NCBI RefSeq assembly: GCF_003286085.1
Contig: NW_020825480.1
Location: 1-64,000 of the forward strand
Direction: 5' to 3'
Length of the DNA: 64,000 nucleotides
From: Drosophila persimilis
Taxonomy: Eukaryota; Arthropoda; Insecta; Diptera; Drosophilidae
Numbering within the stretch: position 1 is the stretch's first letter; each line of letters starts with the position of its first letter. The position numbers and the translations under genes were made by a program. Positions 9,394 to 21,255 of the stretch are shown one piece after another. Below the pieces are notes generated by a model. It saw only the letters and a program-made list of their open reading frames with translations, was not told where the DNA came from and searched no databases.

Positions 9394-12300
9394 ATGCCAC
9401 GCGGTTCCACTGCCAGAAGAGGACGACGACGACGAGGACCACACGGCGTCACAGCCAGGGATCGCCCCAAATCAGCCATTTCCACTGCCAGCTCCGACAG
9501 CGCCGCCGACGGCGAAGCCAGCGCCGACAGCGCAGCCACCGGCGCCGTGGCAAACGCAGCGATACTGAGACGCCAATCCACCGACTCCGCCACCTGGTTG
9601 GAGGCACTTCCTCCAATTTCTAGACCGGCTCCAGCCACCATTACCGGGTATGTGAGGACCACAAATACCGACACCACCATCACGGCCACTCCGGCCACAA
9701 GCCCCATCCCCGACCTGCCCTGCCCCAACAGCTGGGCGGCCATTCCCAATCTCACCAGCCAGGAGCAGTTCCAGATCGGCGATTGGGTGGAGGCGGTCCA
9801 TACCCAGGAACGCCAGCAGCAGCAGCAGCAGCAGAACATCAGCAGCAGCAGCAGCGGTAGTCGCCGGCTTGAGGCATTGGCGGCGTCGGCAGCGGCAGCG
9901 GCGTCAGCCAAAGCACCGCAATGTCAAGCCCCGCTATGCCAAGCCAAGCCAAGCCTAGCGGTACCGAGCGCGCCAATAATTCCGCTTCCCACACTCCAAC
10001 ACACACATACACGTACCGATGCACCGTATGCCGATGCTTCGTGTGGAGAGAGCCGGAAACAGCAAGGAGCGAGAGAGAGTGCAAAGAGAGAGCGGGTAAC
10101 GACCTCGTACCAGCGACAGTACGAGAGGGCACTCGAGCAGCCTCTACACGAACAGCAGCCAACAAAAGATTCGTGTTCGAGTGCCCGGTCGGGACCGAGT
10201 TCGAACTCGAACCATAGCCATGGCACAAACCCCGCTCGATCGGCCACAGCAGCGGTTTCAAATGCAATGCACACAGCCAATACCACAACCACAAATACAA
10301 TGATGACATACATCAGCACACAAACAGCGACATCAAACACAAAAACGACAACTGAAATTACGTCGGCAGCCAGACGATGCCTGTTAACAGCAATGTTAAC
10401 AGGCGGACCCCCCCCACCACCGCCGCCAGAGGAACATCAGCAGCAGCAAACACATCAACAACAACAACAACATCAGCCAATAGCAACAAACACAGCCAAT
10501 ACCGATGATATCCCATCCACCTCTGCTGCAGCGGCCCGTTCGCCACTGAAGCGCGTCCGCGCCGAGGTGGATGATGATGATGACGATGATGACAGTGATG
10601 ATATGGTTGTTGAGTTTGATGACGATGACGACGACGACAATTTGGATGCCAATTATGCATCGGCCAAACGACGACTCCGGGAAAGTAACCAACAGGCAAG
10701 CAAATCCCATATCCCCCAAATTCAAAACCATCTCCATCACCAACAATCAAACCAGCAACAGCAACAACATCAGCGGACAATTACACAAAATGCCCCTGCC
10801 CCCGCCCCTGCCCCTGCCCCTGCCCCTGCTCCAGCCAATGCTCCACTAGCTCTACCTCACTCACCTGCAAATGCAACTAGTAGCTGCGGCACAGGAACCC
10901 ACAGCAGCAGCAGCGGCGGCGGCGTTGGGCTGCTCCAGCTGCCCGCCCTGAGTATGCCCAATGCCAGACAAACTCGGATGCTGCAGCGACAGCACCAACC
11001 AACGACAATTATTCCCCCCCCCCATCATTCTGCCAGCTGTCCCCGACATTATGCCCATTCTGGACAAGCTGCAGAAGGACCCGAGGGTGGGCAACAGTAG
11101 CTATCACACCAAGCTCATCAGCCGCAATGGTGTCCGTATCCAGGCCCGCGACATGGCTACCAGGGATGCCATCATGGCAATCCTGGGCGATGGCGACGGC
11201 AACGAGGCGATGACTGGCCACTACACACACCAGCACAAGAGTGACCGTGGGCTACGGATCGTCGTGCGAGATCTACACCACTCCACAAGCACCCAACTAA
11301 TAAAAAATCAGATGGCCGAATTGGGTTATTATGTTATATTTATTAGAGCCATTAAAGGGAGATCCGATGGACAGCCGCTCGACCAGTTCGAGTTGGAGAT
11401 AGCCCCCAAGCCGGATGAAAGCCACCACGATGTCCTCCAATTAACCCAGCTGGGCAACCAGTTGGTGACCGTTGAGAGGCAGGCCAAGCCGGTGGACCCA
11501 GCCCAGTGCCACAGATGTCAGGCATTCGGGCACACCCGCACCTACTGCAGGCGTTCATTCGTCTGTATGAAGTGTGCGGGTGCCCACGCGTCCACGGCAT
11601 GTGCCAAGCCAAGGGCAGACGCCCCTAAATGCGCCAATTGCCAGGGCGCCCACATCAGCGCCTACAAGGGATGTCCGGCATTCAAGGCAGCAAGGGGCCG
11701 CCTTCTGTCCCACCGAGTGGCCATGCAGGAGTTGCGTCGCAAGCGCAGCTCGCTTCTGCAGCCATTGCCAGAGCAGCAGCCACCACCAGCAAGAACAACA
11801 CCAGCACATCCAGGGCGCCGACAGCAGCAGCAACAGCAAGCTCAAACGCCAGCCAATCCCTGGCGCGGACAGCAGCAGCAGGCAGCATGGACGCCACTCA
11901 ATGTCTCCTCTCCTGGGCGACGAAGAGGACAACAACATCAGCAGAAGCAGAAACAGCAGCAGCCAATACATACAAAAAAACAGACGCCTGCTGCCTCTGG
12001 CCCACGCACTGGGCGACGACGTCCAGAGCAGCCATTGAGCCGTTCCCAGGCACCACAACAGCAGCAGCAGCTACAGCAGCCGCAACAGCAGCCGCAGCGC
12101 GAACAACAACAGCGACAGCAGCAGCAGCAGCAGCTTGCCAACAACCGCTCCCGGCAGAAGATGCAGCCGAAACGCCAATCTTGCGAGGGATCCTGCAGCC
12201 AGGCACTGTTGGAGAATACGCAGAGGATGACGCGATTGGAAAAGAGGCTGGAAGCGATGATGTCACTACTCACCTCGCTCATCCAATCCCAGGCAGTGAC

Positions 12301-12559
12301 GGCAACTCCAGCAGTTCCAGTGACATCGGAAAATCCACCAACAATGGCAGCAGCAACAGCTGCCCCAGCTCCACAGCCACCACAAGAAACGTTAGGGCCA
12401 ACGCCAGCCGCCATTCCAGAGACGGATCCTGAAACGGATGAAGAAAATGATGACGATGAGATGTGGACAGATGACGACTCCATGGACGACATTAAGGCCT
12501 ACGCCCGCAACATGAGGTACCATCTTGACAACCAGATATCCTGGAACGCTGTGTACTAA
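9394..12559 (+). pseudogene. gag: Gag, family A, single +1 frameshift at the C-run
   Basis: The ATG context and N-terminus are as in the neighbouring copies (MPRGSTARRG). The only lesion is in the C-run 11014-11023, which has 10 C instead of 9. The first frame therefore ends at 11100 after 568 codons, and the zinc-knuckle half continues in another frame to 12559. An in-frame ATG at 10961 (MPDKLGCC) lies upstream of the C-run in the downstream frame, so the knuckle half could in principle be translated on its own as 532 codons. Removing one C would give a protein of about 1050 residues, close to the 1040-residue family-C Gags. This is the least damaged family-A gag and a good candidate for testing slippage. 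Confidence 0.85.
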
Positions 12560-12671
12560 TTGGACACATCTCTGCCACTGCAATGGATTAAATGACAAAT
12601 GCATATCAATCGCATGCCACAACAAAAATTAACAACGGACGCTGCCGCCATCAAAGCAATTAAATAAAACA

Positions 12672-13409
12672 TCAACACACACACAAACATCCATTACACT
12701 TGGGCGGCCGGACCTGTGCCGTTCGAGTTATGCCATCGCCATCGTCCTTAGTTGGTGGCCGGATCCAGTGCCATGGCATTCAGAGTGCCCTATGGACCTG
12801 GAAAAGGAAAAATCCACCAGCCACACATACGATTAAAAAGGGCGCTCAAAATACTCACCGCCTGCCACTCAGACACACACACACACAAACATCCATTACA
12901 CTTGGGCGGCCGGACCTGTGCCGCTCGTGTAGATGTGTGTCGTGTCCGCCATTGTCCTTAGCTGGTGGCCGGATCCAGTGCCATGGCATTCAGAGTGCCC
13001 TATGGACCTGGAAAAGGAAAAATCCACCAGCCACACATACGATTAAAAAGGGCGCTCAAAATACTTACCGCCTGCCATTCAGACACACACACACACAAAC
13101 ATCCATTACACTTGGGCGGCCGGACCTGTGCCGTTCGAGTTATGTGTGTCATTGTTTACCTTTGCCCACAGCTGGTGGCCGGACCAGTGCCACTCGCTCT
13201 ACATCAGGGCCACAATTGCCGACGCACACACACACATCACACCCATTTCACTTTGGCGGCCGGACCCGTGTCGCCACAGTAATATGTGTGCCGTCAATCC
13301 TGGCTCCCAGCTGGTGGCCGGACCAGTGCCACTGGTCCTCCAAGAGGGCAGCCACAGCCACAACGACGACGAGGTGCTAATTGCAGCTACCTCTGACGAC
13401 TCCGGATGA
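12672..13409 (+). repeat. 3' UTR tandem repeats, family A, with two minus-strand intron-like segments
   Basis: Three main units plus terminal diverged units. Minus-strand intron-like segments 12798-12858 (donor GTGAGT) and 13008-13068 (donor GTAAGT), both 61 bp, with acceptors in TTTTCCAG. Confidence 0.75.
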
Positions 13410-14692
13410 CGCCAATTTCGACGACCAGGGGGGACGACAGGGTCGGCCGGTATGCAACGCAATGTCTTTACAAGCATTGTGCTTTGCTATGCCGGCCGAT
13501 GCTTCTTGTCTTCCCTGTAATTATAGTAAAAGATATAGACATTATTTTAAATTGTTATGTTTATTGTAATATTGTAAACGTAAATCAATTGTACCTGTTT
13601 TGTCTCGTCTTTGTTCCAGTGTAGTATCTCTTTTATTACCTGTTTTTCCGTCGTCTCCACTCCAGTCTACTACTTACCTGTATTGTTATTTCTGCAAGTG
13701 CTTGTCTCTTTTTATTTAGTGTATTTCCTTGTATTTTCCACGCAAAGCACCTGCATTGTTTACCTTTTCTCTTTATCTATTTCCTCGACTGACTACGTGT
13801 TGCAACACTGCACATTTCTGCACATTTCGATCTCATTTCTTTAACCCCTTCTTCCCCCCCCCTTATTGTTACTATCGTAATTAGTGCGGTTCTCCGACAC
13901 CCCACTAAAAAAAAAAATCATTACAATCTGTGATAAAACTTCGGCGGCAACGGTGCTGACAATTGATTATCGGTATCGTAATCGACTTTCAAATCAGCAT
14001 CAGTTGCCGCCACACCCCACCACTACGGCCTAAATTGAGCCAAATATGCAAGTCTTCGCATATATCCACTACGTTCCCTATAAACTGCCCGCCCACATGT
14101 ACATGATACATTCCTAGTCGTCTGCCCTCAGCAGGCGGCAAGGGTAGTAGAGGGGACTGAAGACCAACAACCAACAAAACATCAAGTTGACAAACTCACA
14201 GGGGATCAAATCAAATTTTAAGTTAGGGAAAATTACAGCGGAGACAGCATACTTTTGAGCGTGGCCCCACTTTACTTTACTTTCTTGACTCTCACCGCAC
14301 ACACACACACTTGACTCTTGACAATTCATACTTTTGGAGCCTTTTGCCCCGATCGTGGAATCGAGTCTCGAGTCCAGATCTCTATCCAAATGGAAAGTCG
14401 TGTCGTGAACGTTGTGGAGTCGAGTCGTGTTCGTGGTTTAGTCCCCCCGTCAAAGTGCCGAAAAGTTTATCTCTCTCTCGTTTTCTTTTTCCCTTGCCCC
14501 CCCCCCTGCTGAGTGCGGGCCTAGTCGAGGTTACAAGTGTTTAACGTTGCTGCAGTTTATATGTTTGTAAATTATTGTGCCATTAAATGTACCAGTAAAA
14601 AGTGTTTGAGTGCCGTTTAAAGTTAAATTGTAAAAACAAACAAAAATGTACATCTACTAAATTAAGACATATACTGCCCACAAAGAGAAATT

Positions 14693-14809
14693 AATAAAGC
14701 AACGCGCTTGGTTGCTGGCGGCTCACACCCCAGCCTCTCAGTTCCTCCCCTGTATGGAGCACTGAGAGCCCTCAACCCAAAGCGGGGATATAATTGGAAA
14801 ATCCAAAAA
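14693..14809 (+). promoter_or_regulatory. 3'-terminal block of family A, with altered TATA-like box
   Basis: AATAAA 14693-14698 and both stem-loops are conserved. The TATA-like box reads GATATAAT (14787-14794), the only copy of seven with a changed first base, and it lies before the sole element with an intact gag. The A-tract has the TCC interruption. Confidence 0.5.
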
Positions 14810-14912
14810 GCGAAAAAAAACTGTGTGAATCAATCTGACTTGACAAAATCTCCACTCGCGTCGGTCGAAAAAATTTATTACCAAATCCAACCAAAGCCAA
14901 TCCAGCGCAGCT

Positions 14913-17858
14913 ATGCCACGCGGTTCCACTGCCAGAAGAGGACGACGACGACGAGGACCACACGGCGTCACAGCCAGGGATCGCCCCAAATCAGCCATTT
15001 CCACTGCCAGCTCCGACAGCGCCGCCGACGGCGAAGCCAGCGCCGACAGCGCAGCCACCGGCGCCGTGGCAAACGCAGCGATACTGAGACGCCAATCCAC
15101 CGACTCCGCCACCTGGTTGGAGGCACTTCCTCCAATTCCTGGACCGGCTCCAGCCACCATTACCGGGTATGTGAGGACCACAAATACCGACACCACCATC
15201 ACGGCCACTCCGGCCACAAGCCCCATCCCCGACCTGCCCTGCCCCAACAGCTGGGCGGCCATTCCCAATCTCACCAGCCAGGAGCAGTTCCAGATCGGCG
15301 ATTGGGTGGAGGCGGTCCATACCCAGGAACGCCAGCAGCAGCAGCAGCAGAACATCAGCAGCAGCAGCAGCGGTAGTCGCCGGCTTGAGGCATTGGCGGC
15401 GTCGGCAGCGGCAGCGGCGTCAGCCAAAGCACCGCAATGTCAAGCCCCGCTATGTCAAGCCAAGCCAAGCCTAGCGGTACCGAGCGCGCCAATAATTCCG
15501 CTTCCCACACTCCAACACACACATACACGTATCGATGCACCGTATGCCGATGCTTCGTGTGGAGAGAGCCGGAAACAGCAAGGAGCGAGAGAGAGTGCAA
15601 AGAGAGAGCGGGTAACGACCTCGTACCAGCGACAGTACGAGAGGGCACTCGAGCAGCCTCTACACGAACAGCAGCCAACAAAAGATTCGTGTTCGAGTGC
15701 CCGTTCGGGAGCGAGTTCGAACTCGAACCATAGCCATGGCACAAACCCCGCTCGATCGGCCACAGCAGCGGTTCCAAATGCAATGCACACAGCCAATACC
15801 ACAACCACAAATACAATGATGACATACATCAGCACACAAACAGCGACATCAAACACAAAAACGACAACTGCAATTACGTCGGCAGCCAGACGATGCCTGT
15901 TAACAGCAATGTTAACAGGCGGACCCCCCCCACCACCGCCGCCAGAGGAACATCAGCAGCAGCAAACACATCAACAACAACAACAACATCAGCCAATAGC
16001 AACAAACACAGCCAATACCGATGATATCCCATCCACCTCTGCTGCAGCGGCCCGTTCGCCACTGAAGCGCGTCCGCGCCGAGGTGGATGATGATGATGAC
16101 GATGATGACAGTGATGATATGGTTGTTGAGTTTGATGACGATGACGACGACGACAATTTGGATGCCAATTATGCATCGGCCAAACGACGACTCCGGGAAA
16201 GTAACCAACAGGCAAGCAAATCCCATATCCCCCAAATTCAAAACCATCTCCATCACCAACAATCAAACCAGCAACAGCAACAACATCAGCGGACAATTAC
16301 ACAAAATGCCCCTGCCCCCGCCCCTGCCCCTGCCCCTGCCCCTGCTCCAGCCAATGCTCCACTAGCTCTACCTCACTCACCTGCAAATGCAACTAGTAGC
16401 TGCGGCACAGGAACCCACAGCAGCAGCAGCGGCGGCGGCGTTGGGCTGCTCCAGCTGCCCGCCCTGAGTATGCCCAATGCCAGACAAACTCGGATGCTGC
16501 AGCGACAGCACCAACCAACGACAATTATTCCCCCCCCCATCATTCTGCCAGCTGTCCCCGACATTATGCCCATTCTGGACAAGCTGCAGAAGGACCCGAG
16601 GGTGGGCAACAGTAGCTATCACACCAAGCTCATCAGCCGCAATGGTGTCCGTATCCAGGCCCGCGACATGGCTACCAGGGATGCCATCATGGCAATCCTG
16701 GGCGATGGCGACGGCAACGAGGCGATGACTGGCCACTACACACACCAGCACAAGAGTGACCGTGGGCTACGGATCGTCGTGCGAGATCTACACCACTCCA
16801 CAAGCACCCAACTAATAAAAAATCAGATGGCCGAATTGGGTTATTATGTTATATTTATTAGAGCCATTAAAGGGAGATCCGATGGACAGCCGCTCGACCA
16901 GTTCGAGTTGGAGATAGCCCCCAAGCCGGATGAAAGCCACCACGATGTCCTCCAATTAACCCAGCTGGGCAACCAGTTGGTGACCGTTGAGAGGCAGGCC
17001 AAGCCGGTGGACCCAGCCCAGTGCCACAGATGTCAGGCATTCGGGCACACCCGCACCTACTGCAGGCGTTCATTCGTCTGTATGAAGTGTGCGGGTGCCC
17101 ACGCGTCCACGGCATGTGCCAAGCCAAGGGCAGACGCCCCTAAATGCGCCAATTGCCAGGGCGCCCACATCAGCGCCTACAAGGGATGTCCGGCATTCAA
17201 GGCAGCAAGGGGCCGCCTTCTGTCCCACCGAGTGGCCATGCAGGAGTTGCGTCGCAAGCGCAGCTCGCTTCTGCAGCCATTGCCAGAGCAGCAGCCACCA
17301 CCAGCAAGAACAACACCAGCACATCCAGGGCGCCGACAGCAGCAGCAACAGCAAGCTCAAACGCCAGCCAATCCCTGGCGCGGACAGCAGCAGCAGGCAG
17401 CATGGACGCCACTCAATGTCTCCTCTCCTGGGCGACGAAGAGGACAACAACATCAGCAGAAGCAGAAGCAGCAGCAGCCAATACATACAAAAAAACAGAC
17501 GCCTGCTGCCTCTGGCCCACGCACTGGGCGACGACGTCCAGAGCAGCCATTGAGCCGTTCCCAGGCACAACAGCAGCAGCAGCTACAGCAGCCGCAGCGC
17601 GAACAACAACAGCGACAGCAGCAGCAGCATCAGCTTGTCAATGCACGCTCCTGGCAGCAGCCGCAGCAGCAACGCCAATTCGATCCAGACCACCAGCAGC
17701 CATCCTCACGATGCGACGGCTCCTGCAGACAAGTCATACTGGAAAATATAAAAAGAATGACACAGTTAGAGAAAAAAATTGAAGAGATGACGCTATTACT
17801 TTCCTCCTTTATTCCGGGGCAAGTGAACACAAATGCAAATGACCCTTCCAATGCCTAG
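14913..17858 (+). CDS. gag: Gag, family B, intact (981 aa)
   Basis: Nucleocapsid-like Gag of a jockey-clade element. Order: Ser/Ala-rich N-terminus with a basic RGRRRRG; poly-Gln (about 138-145); SPLKRVR followed by Asp runs (about 380-420); an Ala-Pro repeat; the conserved domain preceding the knuckles (about 570-700); three zinc knuckles at 704-717, 723-735 and 745-759 (CX2CX4HX4C, CX2CX3HX4C, CX2CX3HX6C); a Gln-rich tail; and CDGSC plus a short coiled coil (about 934-966). It ends NDPSNA without the acidic tail of families A and C. The C-run 16530-16538 has 9 C, keeping the frame open, which is unique among the seven A/B gags. The last 26 bp overlap pol in another frame. The role in RNA binding and telomere targeting is family knowledge, not visible here. 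Confidence 0.92.
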   Translation: MPRGSTARRGRRRRGPHGVTARDRPKSAISTASSDSAADGEASADSAATGAVANAAILRRQSTDSATWLEALPPIPGPAPATITGYVRTTNTDTTITATPATSPIPDLPCPNSWAAIPNLTSQEQFQIGDWVEAVHTQERQQQQQQNISSSSSGSRRLEALAASAAAAASAKAPQCQAPLCQAKPSLAVPSAPIIPLPTLQHTHTRIDAPYADASCGESRKQQGARESAKRERVTTSYQRQYERALEQPLHEQQPTKDSCSSARSGASSNSNHSHGTNPARSATAAVPNAMHTANTTTTNTMMTYISTQTATSNTKTTTAITSAARRCLLTAMLTGGPPPPPPPEEHQQQQTHQQQQQHQPIATNTANTDDIPSTSAAAARSPLKRVRAEVDDDDDDDDSDDMVVEFDDDDDDDNLDANYASAKRRLRESNQQASKSHIPQIQNHLHHQQSNQQQQQHQRTITQNAPAPAPAPAPAPAPANAPLALPHSPANATSSCGTGTHSSSSGGGVGLLQLPALSMPNARQTRMLQRQHQPTTIIPPPIILPAVPDIMPILDKLQKDPRVGNSSYHTKLISRNGVRIQARDMATRDAIMAILGDGDGNEAMTGHYTHQHKSDRGLRIVVRDLHHSTSTQLIKNQMAELGYYVIFIRAIKGRSDGQPLDQFELEIAPKPDESHHDVLQLTQLGNQLVTVERQAKPVDPAQCHRCQAFGHTRTYCRRSFVCMKCAGAHASTACAKPRADAPKCANCQGAHISAYKGCPAFKAARGRLLSHRVAMQELRRKRSSLLQPLPEQQPPPARTTPAHPGRRQQQQQQAQTPANPWRGQQQQAAWTPLNVSSPGRRRGQQHQQKQKQQQPIHTKKQTPAASGPRTGRRRPEQPLSRSQAQQQQQLQQPQREQQQRQQQQHQLVNARSWQQPQQQRQFDPDHQQPSSRCDGSCRQVILENIKRMTQLEKKIEEMTLLLSSFIPGQVNTNANDPSNA

Positions 17859-20800
17859 ACATAACTATATGAGAATCCTATCCTCCAATACTTCTGCCGA
17901 ATCTGCCCCTACCATCCACTGTATAACCCAAAACGATGGCACCATTAAAATCGCATTCTGGAATGCAGGCGGGGTAAAAAACAAGATAAAAGAGCTAGAG
18001 ATGTTCATGGACCGGGAGGGCCTCCATGTCATGATGGTCATTGAGACACGATGCAAAGACATCAACATAGATGGATACGTCACATACTACGCCAAAAACC
18101 CAACCAATAGGCGTCGAGGGGGAATAGCCACACTGGTCCGCACTGACGTAAAGCATACAGCTCTCCAGCCAATCAACAGCGAAAAAATCCAATGTGCCCC
18201 CGTTTCCCTATTACCAGATGACGGTAGTGATAGGGGAACGACGGTTCTCGCACCGCTCTACTGCCCGCCATCCTACAGATGGACAAAGAAGGAATTCCAT
18301 CAGCTTTTTACAGTCTTTGACATAACGACGAGTGGCTCGCCAAATAACAAGTACATAATATGCGGTGACTGGAATGCCAAACACCCTTGGTGGGGTAACT
18401 TTAGGTCCTGCCAACGAGGAAGGGAATTGTTTGAAGCGACCCAGCTCCGAAAAAAACACAATGTCCTGGCCACTGGTGCGGCCACCCACTACCCCTACGA
18501 TCGGAGAAAAACTCCCTCTGCCATCGACTTTGCCATTACAAGTGGAGTACAAAAGAACCAAGTCATGATCCACGCCTCCATGGACCTGGATTCAGACCAC
18601 CTGCCAATGGTAATCCACCTCTACAAGCCTGGCCAACATAACTCCTCCAACAAGCCCACTCATATCTCCCGACTACTGCCCAAGGGAGCCAACAAACTAA
18701 AATTCCAGGAATATCTCGAACAAAATATTCACCTGAACACGGAGGTAAATTCTGGCCAAGACATTGACGACGCGGTGGACATTTTCACTAAGAATATTAC
18801 AGACGCGGCTGCCATCGCCTCCAAAAAATGCCCGCAACCAAACACCAAAGCCTACTACAGACAACACGCCATCCTCGACGGTCCCACTAGACAACTACTG
18901 GAAGAAAAGCAAGAGAAAAAGAGAGTATTTCTGGCACTTAGAACGACTGAGTCCAGGAAGCTCTACAGGAAAGCCCAAAACAAGCTGAGCAAGGCCTTGG
19001 CTGCCACTAAAACGGAAAAAATCAATGGCAAGTTGAGAGCTATAAGCTCCACGGACGGACACAACTTGGCCAAGTTGTGGCAAATTACCAAATTAATCAA
19101 GAAACAGCCGATACCAAACTGGTCAGTTAAGACGAATGACGATGAACAAATAAGATGGACTCGGAGCACCCTCGAGAAGGCAGAAGCTTTCGCCAATCAT
19201 ATGGAGGAAAGACTCACCCCACTTCACACAAGCACAGCCACGGAAAGGACAAAAATAATTGAAGAACTGACAAGGCAAAAGCGGACCATGCAAGATGACA
19301 ACGCCGCCAATGAGCTGCAGCATAAAAAACACTTTACGAAACCAATTACTCTGGAGGAACTGCAAAAAGAAATCAGACTACTAAAAACAAAGAAGGCCCC
19401 AGGGGAGGACAACATTGACAATAGGCTAATAAAACTATTACCAAAAAAAGCCAACCTCTATCTCCTGCTAATATTTAATTCAATCTTACGAATAGGCCAC
19501 TACCCTAGGATATGGAAACACGCAGAGATAGTTATGATCCCAAAGCCAAAGAAAAATCCCTCACATATGAAGTCATACCGCCCAATCAGCCTCCTATCGG
19601 GCCTCTCAAAAGTATTTGAGAGACTCCTGCTCAAACGGCTGCTGAGCGAAGAGGCATTTCACAAAGCCATCCCGGACCACCAGTTCGGCTTCAGGAAGGA
19701 GCATGGCGCAGAGCAGCAACTGACCAGAGTCACCCAATTTATCCTCAGGGCCTACGAGGAAAAACAGTACTGCTCAGCAGTATTCATTGACGTAGCTGAG
19801 GCCTTCGACCGTGTCTGGCATGAAGGATTACTGTCAAAACTAATAAAAATACTTCCCCTCAGACTCTATACAATCCTAGAAAACTACCTGTCTGGGAGAA
19901 CTTTTGCCATTAAATGCAACGATGGCATCAAGTCTAGGACAGGGCGAATCACAGCTGGAGTTCCTCAAGGGAGTGTGCTAGGCCCCATCCTTTACACGAT
20001 CTTCTCCTCCGACATGCCACTACCTGCGCTCACGCACAGAAGTTTACATACGAATCCGGGCCCCAAAAAAATGCTCCTATCTACATATGCGGACGACACG
20101 GCCATACTGAGCATGGGAGACTATCCCGCAATGGCGGTCCAACGAAACAACAACTACTTAACGCAACTGGTAATATGGGCTAAAAAATGGTCCATAACCA
20201 TCAACCCAATAAAAACGGCACACGTCATTTTCTCCAAAAGAAGAGTACAGATTAACAACATCCCAATAAAAATAGATGGCAAACAGGTCCCAGTCAAAAA
20301 AAGCACTATTTATCTGGGCGTCAAGATTGACAGCGGACTTACAATGAGTGCACACGTGACGCAACTCCGAATAAAAATGTGGGCCAGAGCCAAAAAATTG
20401 AACTGGCTGATCGGTGCAGGAAGCAAGCTGGCAAAGAAATGTAAAATGCTGATGATAAGACAGCTCATCGCCCCACTCTGGCAATACACCCTACCAGTGT
20501 GGGGTGCCCTATGCTCCAACACGCAAATCAAAAGAATACAGGGACCGTACAACAAACTAATAAGATGCTCTCTTAAAGCGGGAAGATATGCCAGAAACGA
20601 AGCACTTAGGGCGAGATACGACCTACTCACTGTGGAAGAGCTTTTCCAAAAAGCCAGCGGCCGATACGCCATTGCCCTAGCCACCCACACAAATCCAGAA
20701 GCCCGCAATCTGGTTGCCAATCCATTTGTTCCAACAAGACTACTAAGGCCGCGGTACCTAAACCAAATAACCAACCACTTTATACCTCTGCAGGCTCAGG

Positions 20801-21255
20801 CTAACATCACACAACAGCAAAAGCAGAGCCTCACCACTAGCACCCAACACGCGCCTCGCGAAACCACCAACCAGCTACCCACTCTTCTGCGGATCCAAGA
20901 GGAGGCTAAGGAAAAGCAGGAGACTGCAAGAAAGGAACTGCAACGAGCTAAACAAATGGAAGAGAGAGCACGCCGACCAGCAAGCCGATACTGTGAATCA
21001 GTTATAAACGTAATCAAGCGACGTTACGCTAATGGCCAGTATACAAGGGAGGAGGCCATTAGGCAGGTGGAGGGCCAAAACCTGGCAGTGCAGAGGCTGG
21101 TGATCCCTGACTACACGCCAGCCACCATAGTCATATCGGACGAAATTCCAAATGGCCCACCCTCCACAGCAATTGACACTGCAGCACTAGTAATAACAAT
21201 CTCAGACGAAGACTCAACAAACCACCTACAAGCTCAACTACAGCCCCAAGAGTAA
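17833..21255 (+). CDS. pol: Endonuclease/reverse transcriptase (Pol), family B (1140 aa)
   Basis: APE-type endonuclease followed by a jockey-clade reverse transcriptase, for target-primed synthesis at chromosome ends. Endonuclease residues: FWNAGG with N44, E71 in IETRC, GDWN with D179 and N181, and SDHLP with H256. Reverse transcriptase: motif A with D653 in FIDVAEAFD, motif B AGVPQGSVLG (709-717), YADD at 752-755, then YLGVKID. No RNase H signature is seen, as is usual in this clade. The tail has a Lys/Glu/Gln-rich helix (about 1010-1050) and two hydrophobic-acidic motifs, IVISDE (1099-1104) and VITISDED (1120-1127), that look like SUMO-interacting motifs. The first ATG overlaps gag by 26 bp. 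ATGs at 17839 and 17851 are alternative starts, and translation by reinitiation after gag is plausible. Nearly identical to the copy at 44096. Confidence 0.95.
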   Translation: MQMTLPMPRHNYMRILSSNTSAESAPTIHCITQNDGTIKIAFWNAGGVKNKIKELEMFMDREGLHVMMVIETRCKDINIDGYVTYYAKNPTNRRRGGIATLVRTDVKHTALQPINSEKIQCAPVSLLPDDGSDRGTTVLAPLYCPPSYRWTKKEFHQLFTVFDITTSGSPNNKYIICGDWNAKHPWWGNFRSCQRGRELFEATQLRKKHNVLATGAATHYPYDRRKTPSAIDFAITSGVQKNQVMIHASMDLDSDHLPMVIHLYKPGQHNSSNKPTHISRLLPKGANKLKFQEYLEQNIHLNTEVNSGQDIDDAVDIFTKNITDAAAIASKKCPQPNTKAYYRQHAILDGPTRQLLEEKQEKKRVFLALRTTESRKLYRKAQNKLSKALAATKTEKINGKLRAISSTDGHNLAKLWQITKLIKKQPIPNWSVKTNDDEQIRWTRSTLEKAEAFANHMEERLTPLHTSTATERTKIIEELTRQKRTMQDDNAANELQHKKHFTKPITLEELQKEIRLLKTKKAPGEDNIDNRLIKLLPKKANLYLLLIFNSILRIGHYPRIWKHAEIVMIPKPKKNPSHMKSYRPISLLSGLSKVFERLLLKRLLSEEAFHKAIPDHQFGFRKEHGAEQQLTRVTQFILRAYEEKQYCSAVFIDVAEAFDRVWHEGLLSKLIKILPLRLYTILENYLSGRTFAIKCNDGIKSRTGRITAGVPQGSVLGPILYTIFSSDMPLPALTHRSLHTNPGPKKMLLSTYADDTAILSMGDYPAMAVQRNNNYLTQLVIWAKKWSITINPIKTAHVIFSKRRVQINNIPIKIDGKQVPVKKSTIYLGVKIDSGLTMSAHVTQLRIKMWARAKKLNWLIGAGSKLAKKCKMLMIRQLIAPLWQYTLPVWGALCSNTQIKRIQGPYNKLIRCSLKAGRYARNEALRARYDLLTVEELFQKASGRYAIALATHTNPEARNLVANPFVPTRLLRPRYLNQITNHFIPLQAQANITQQQKQSLTTSTQHAPRETTNQLPTLLRIQEEAKEKQETARKELQRAKQMEERARRPASRYCESVINVIKRRYANGQYTREEAIRQVEGQNLAVQRLVIPDYTPATIVISDEIPNGPPSTAIDTAALVITISDEDSTNHLQAQLQPQE

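Larger units (their letters stand above)
9291..14809 (+). mobile_element. Family-A (HeT-A-like) telomeric retrotransposon, full length, gag only
   Basis: 5' UTR 9291-9393, gag 9394-12559 (one frameshift), 3' UTR to the A-tract ending 14809. It shares with its left neighbour a distinctive 3' UTR type (short ACCAACAACCAAC stretch, TTGACTCTTGAC, poly-C variants) and the Gag tail variant ETLGPTP, so the two probably come from closely related source copies. Confidence 0.85.
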
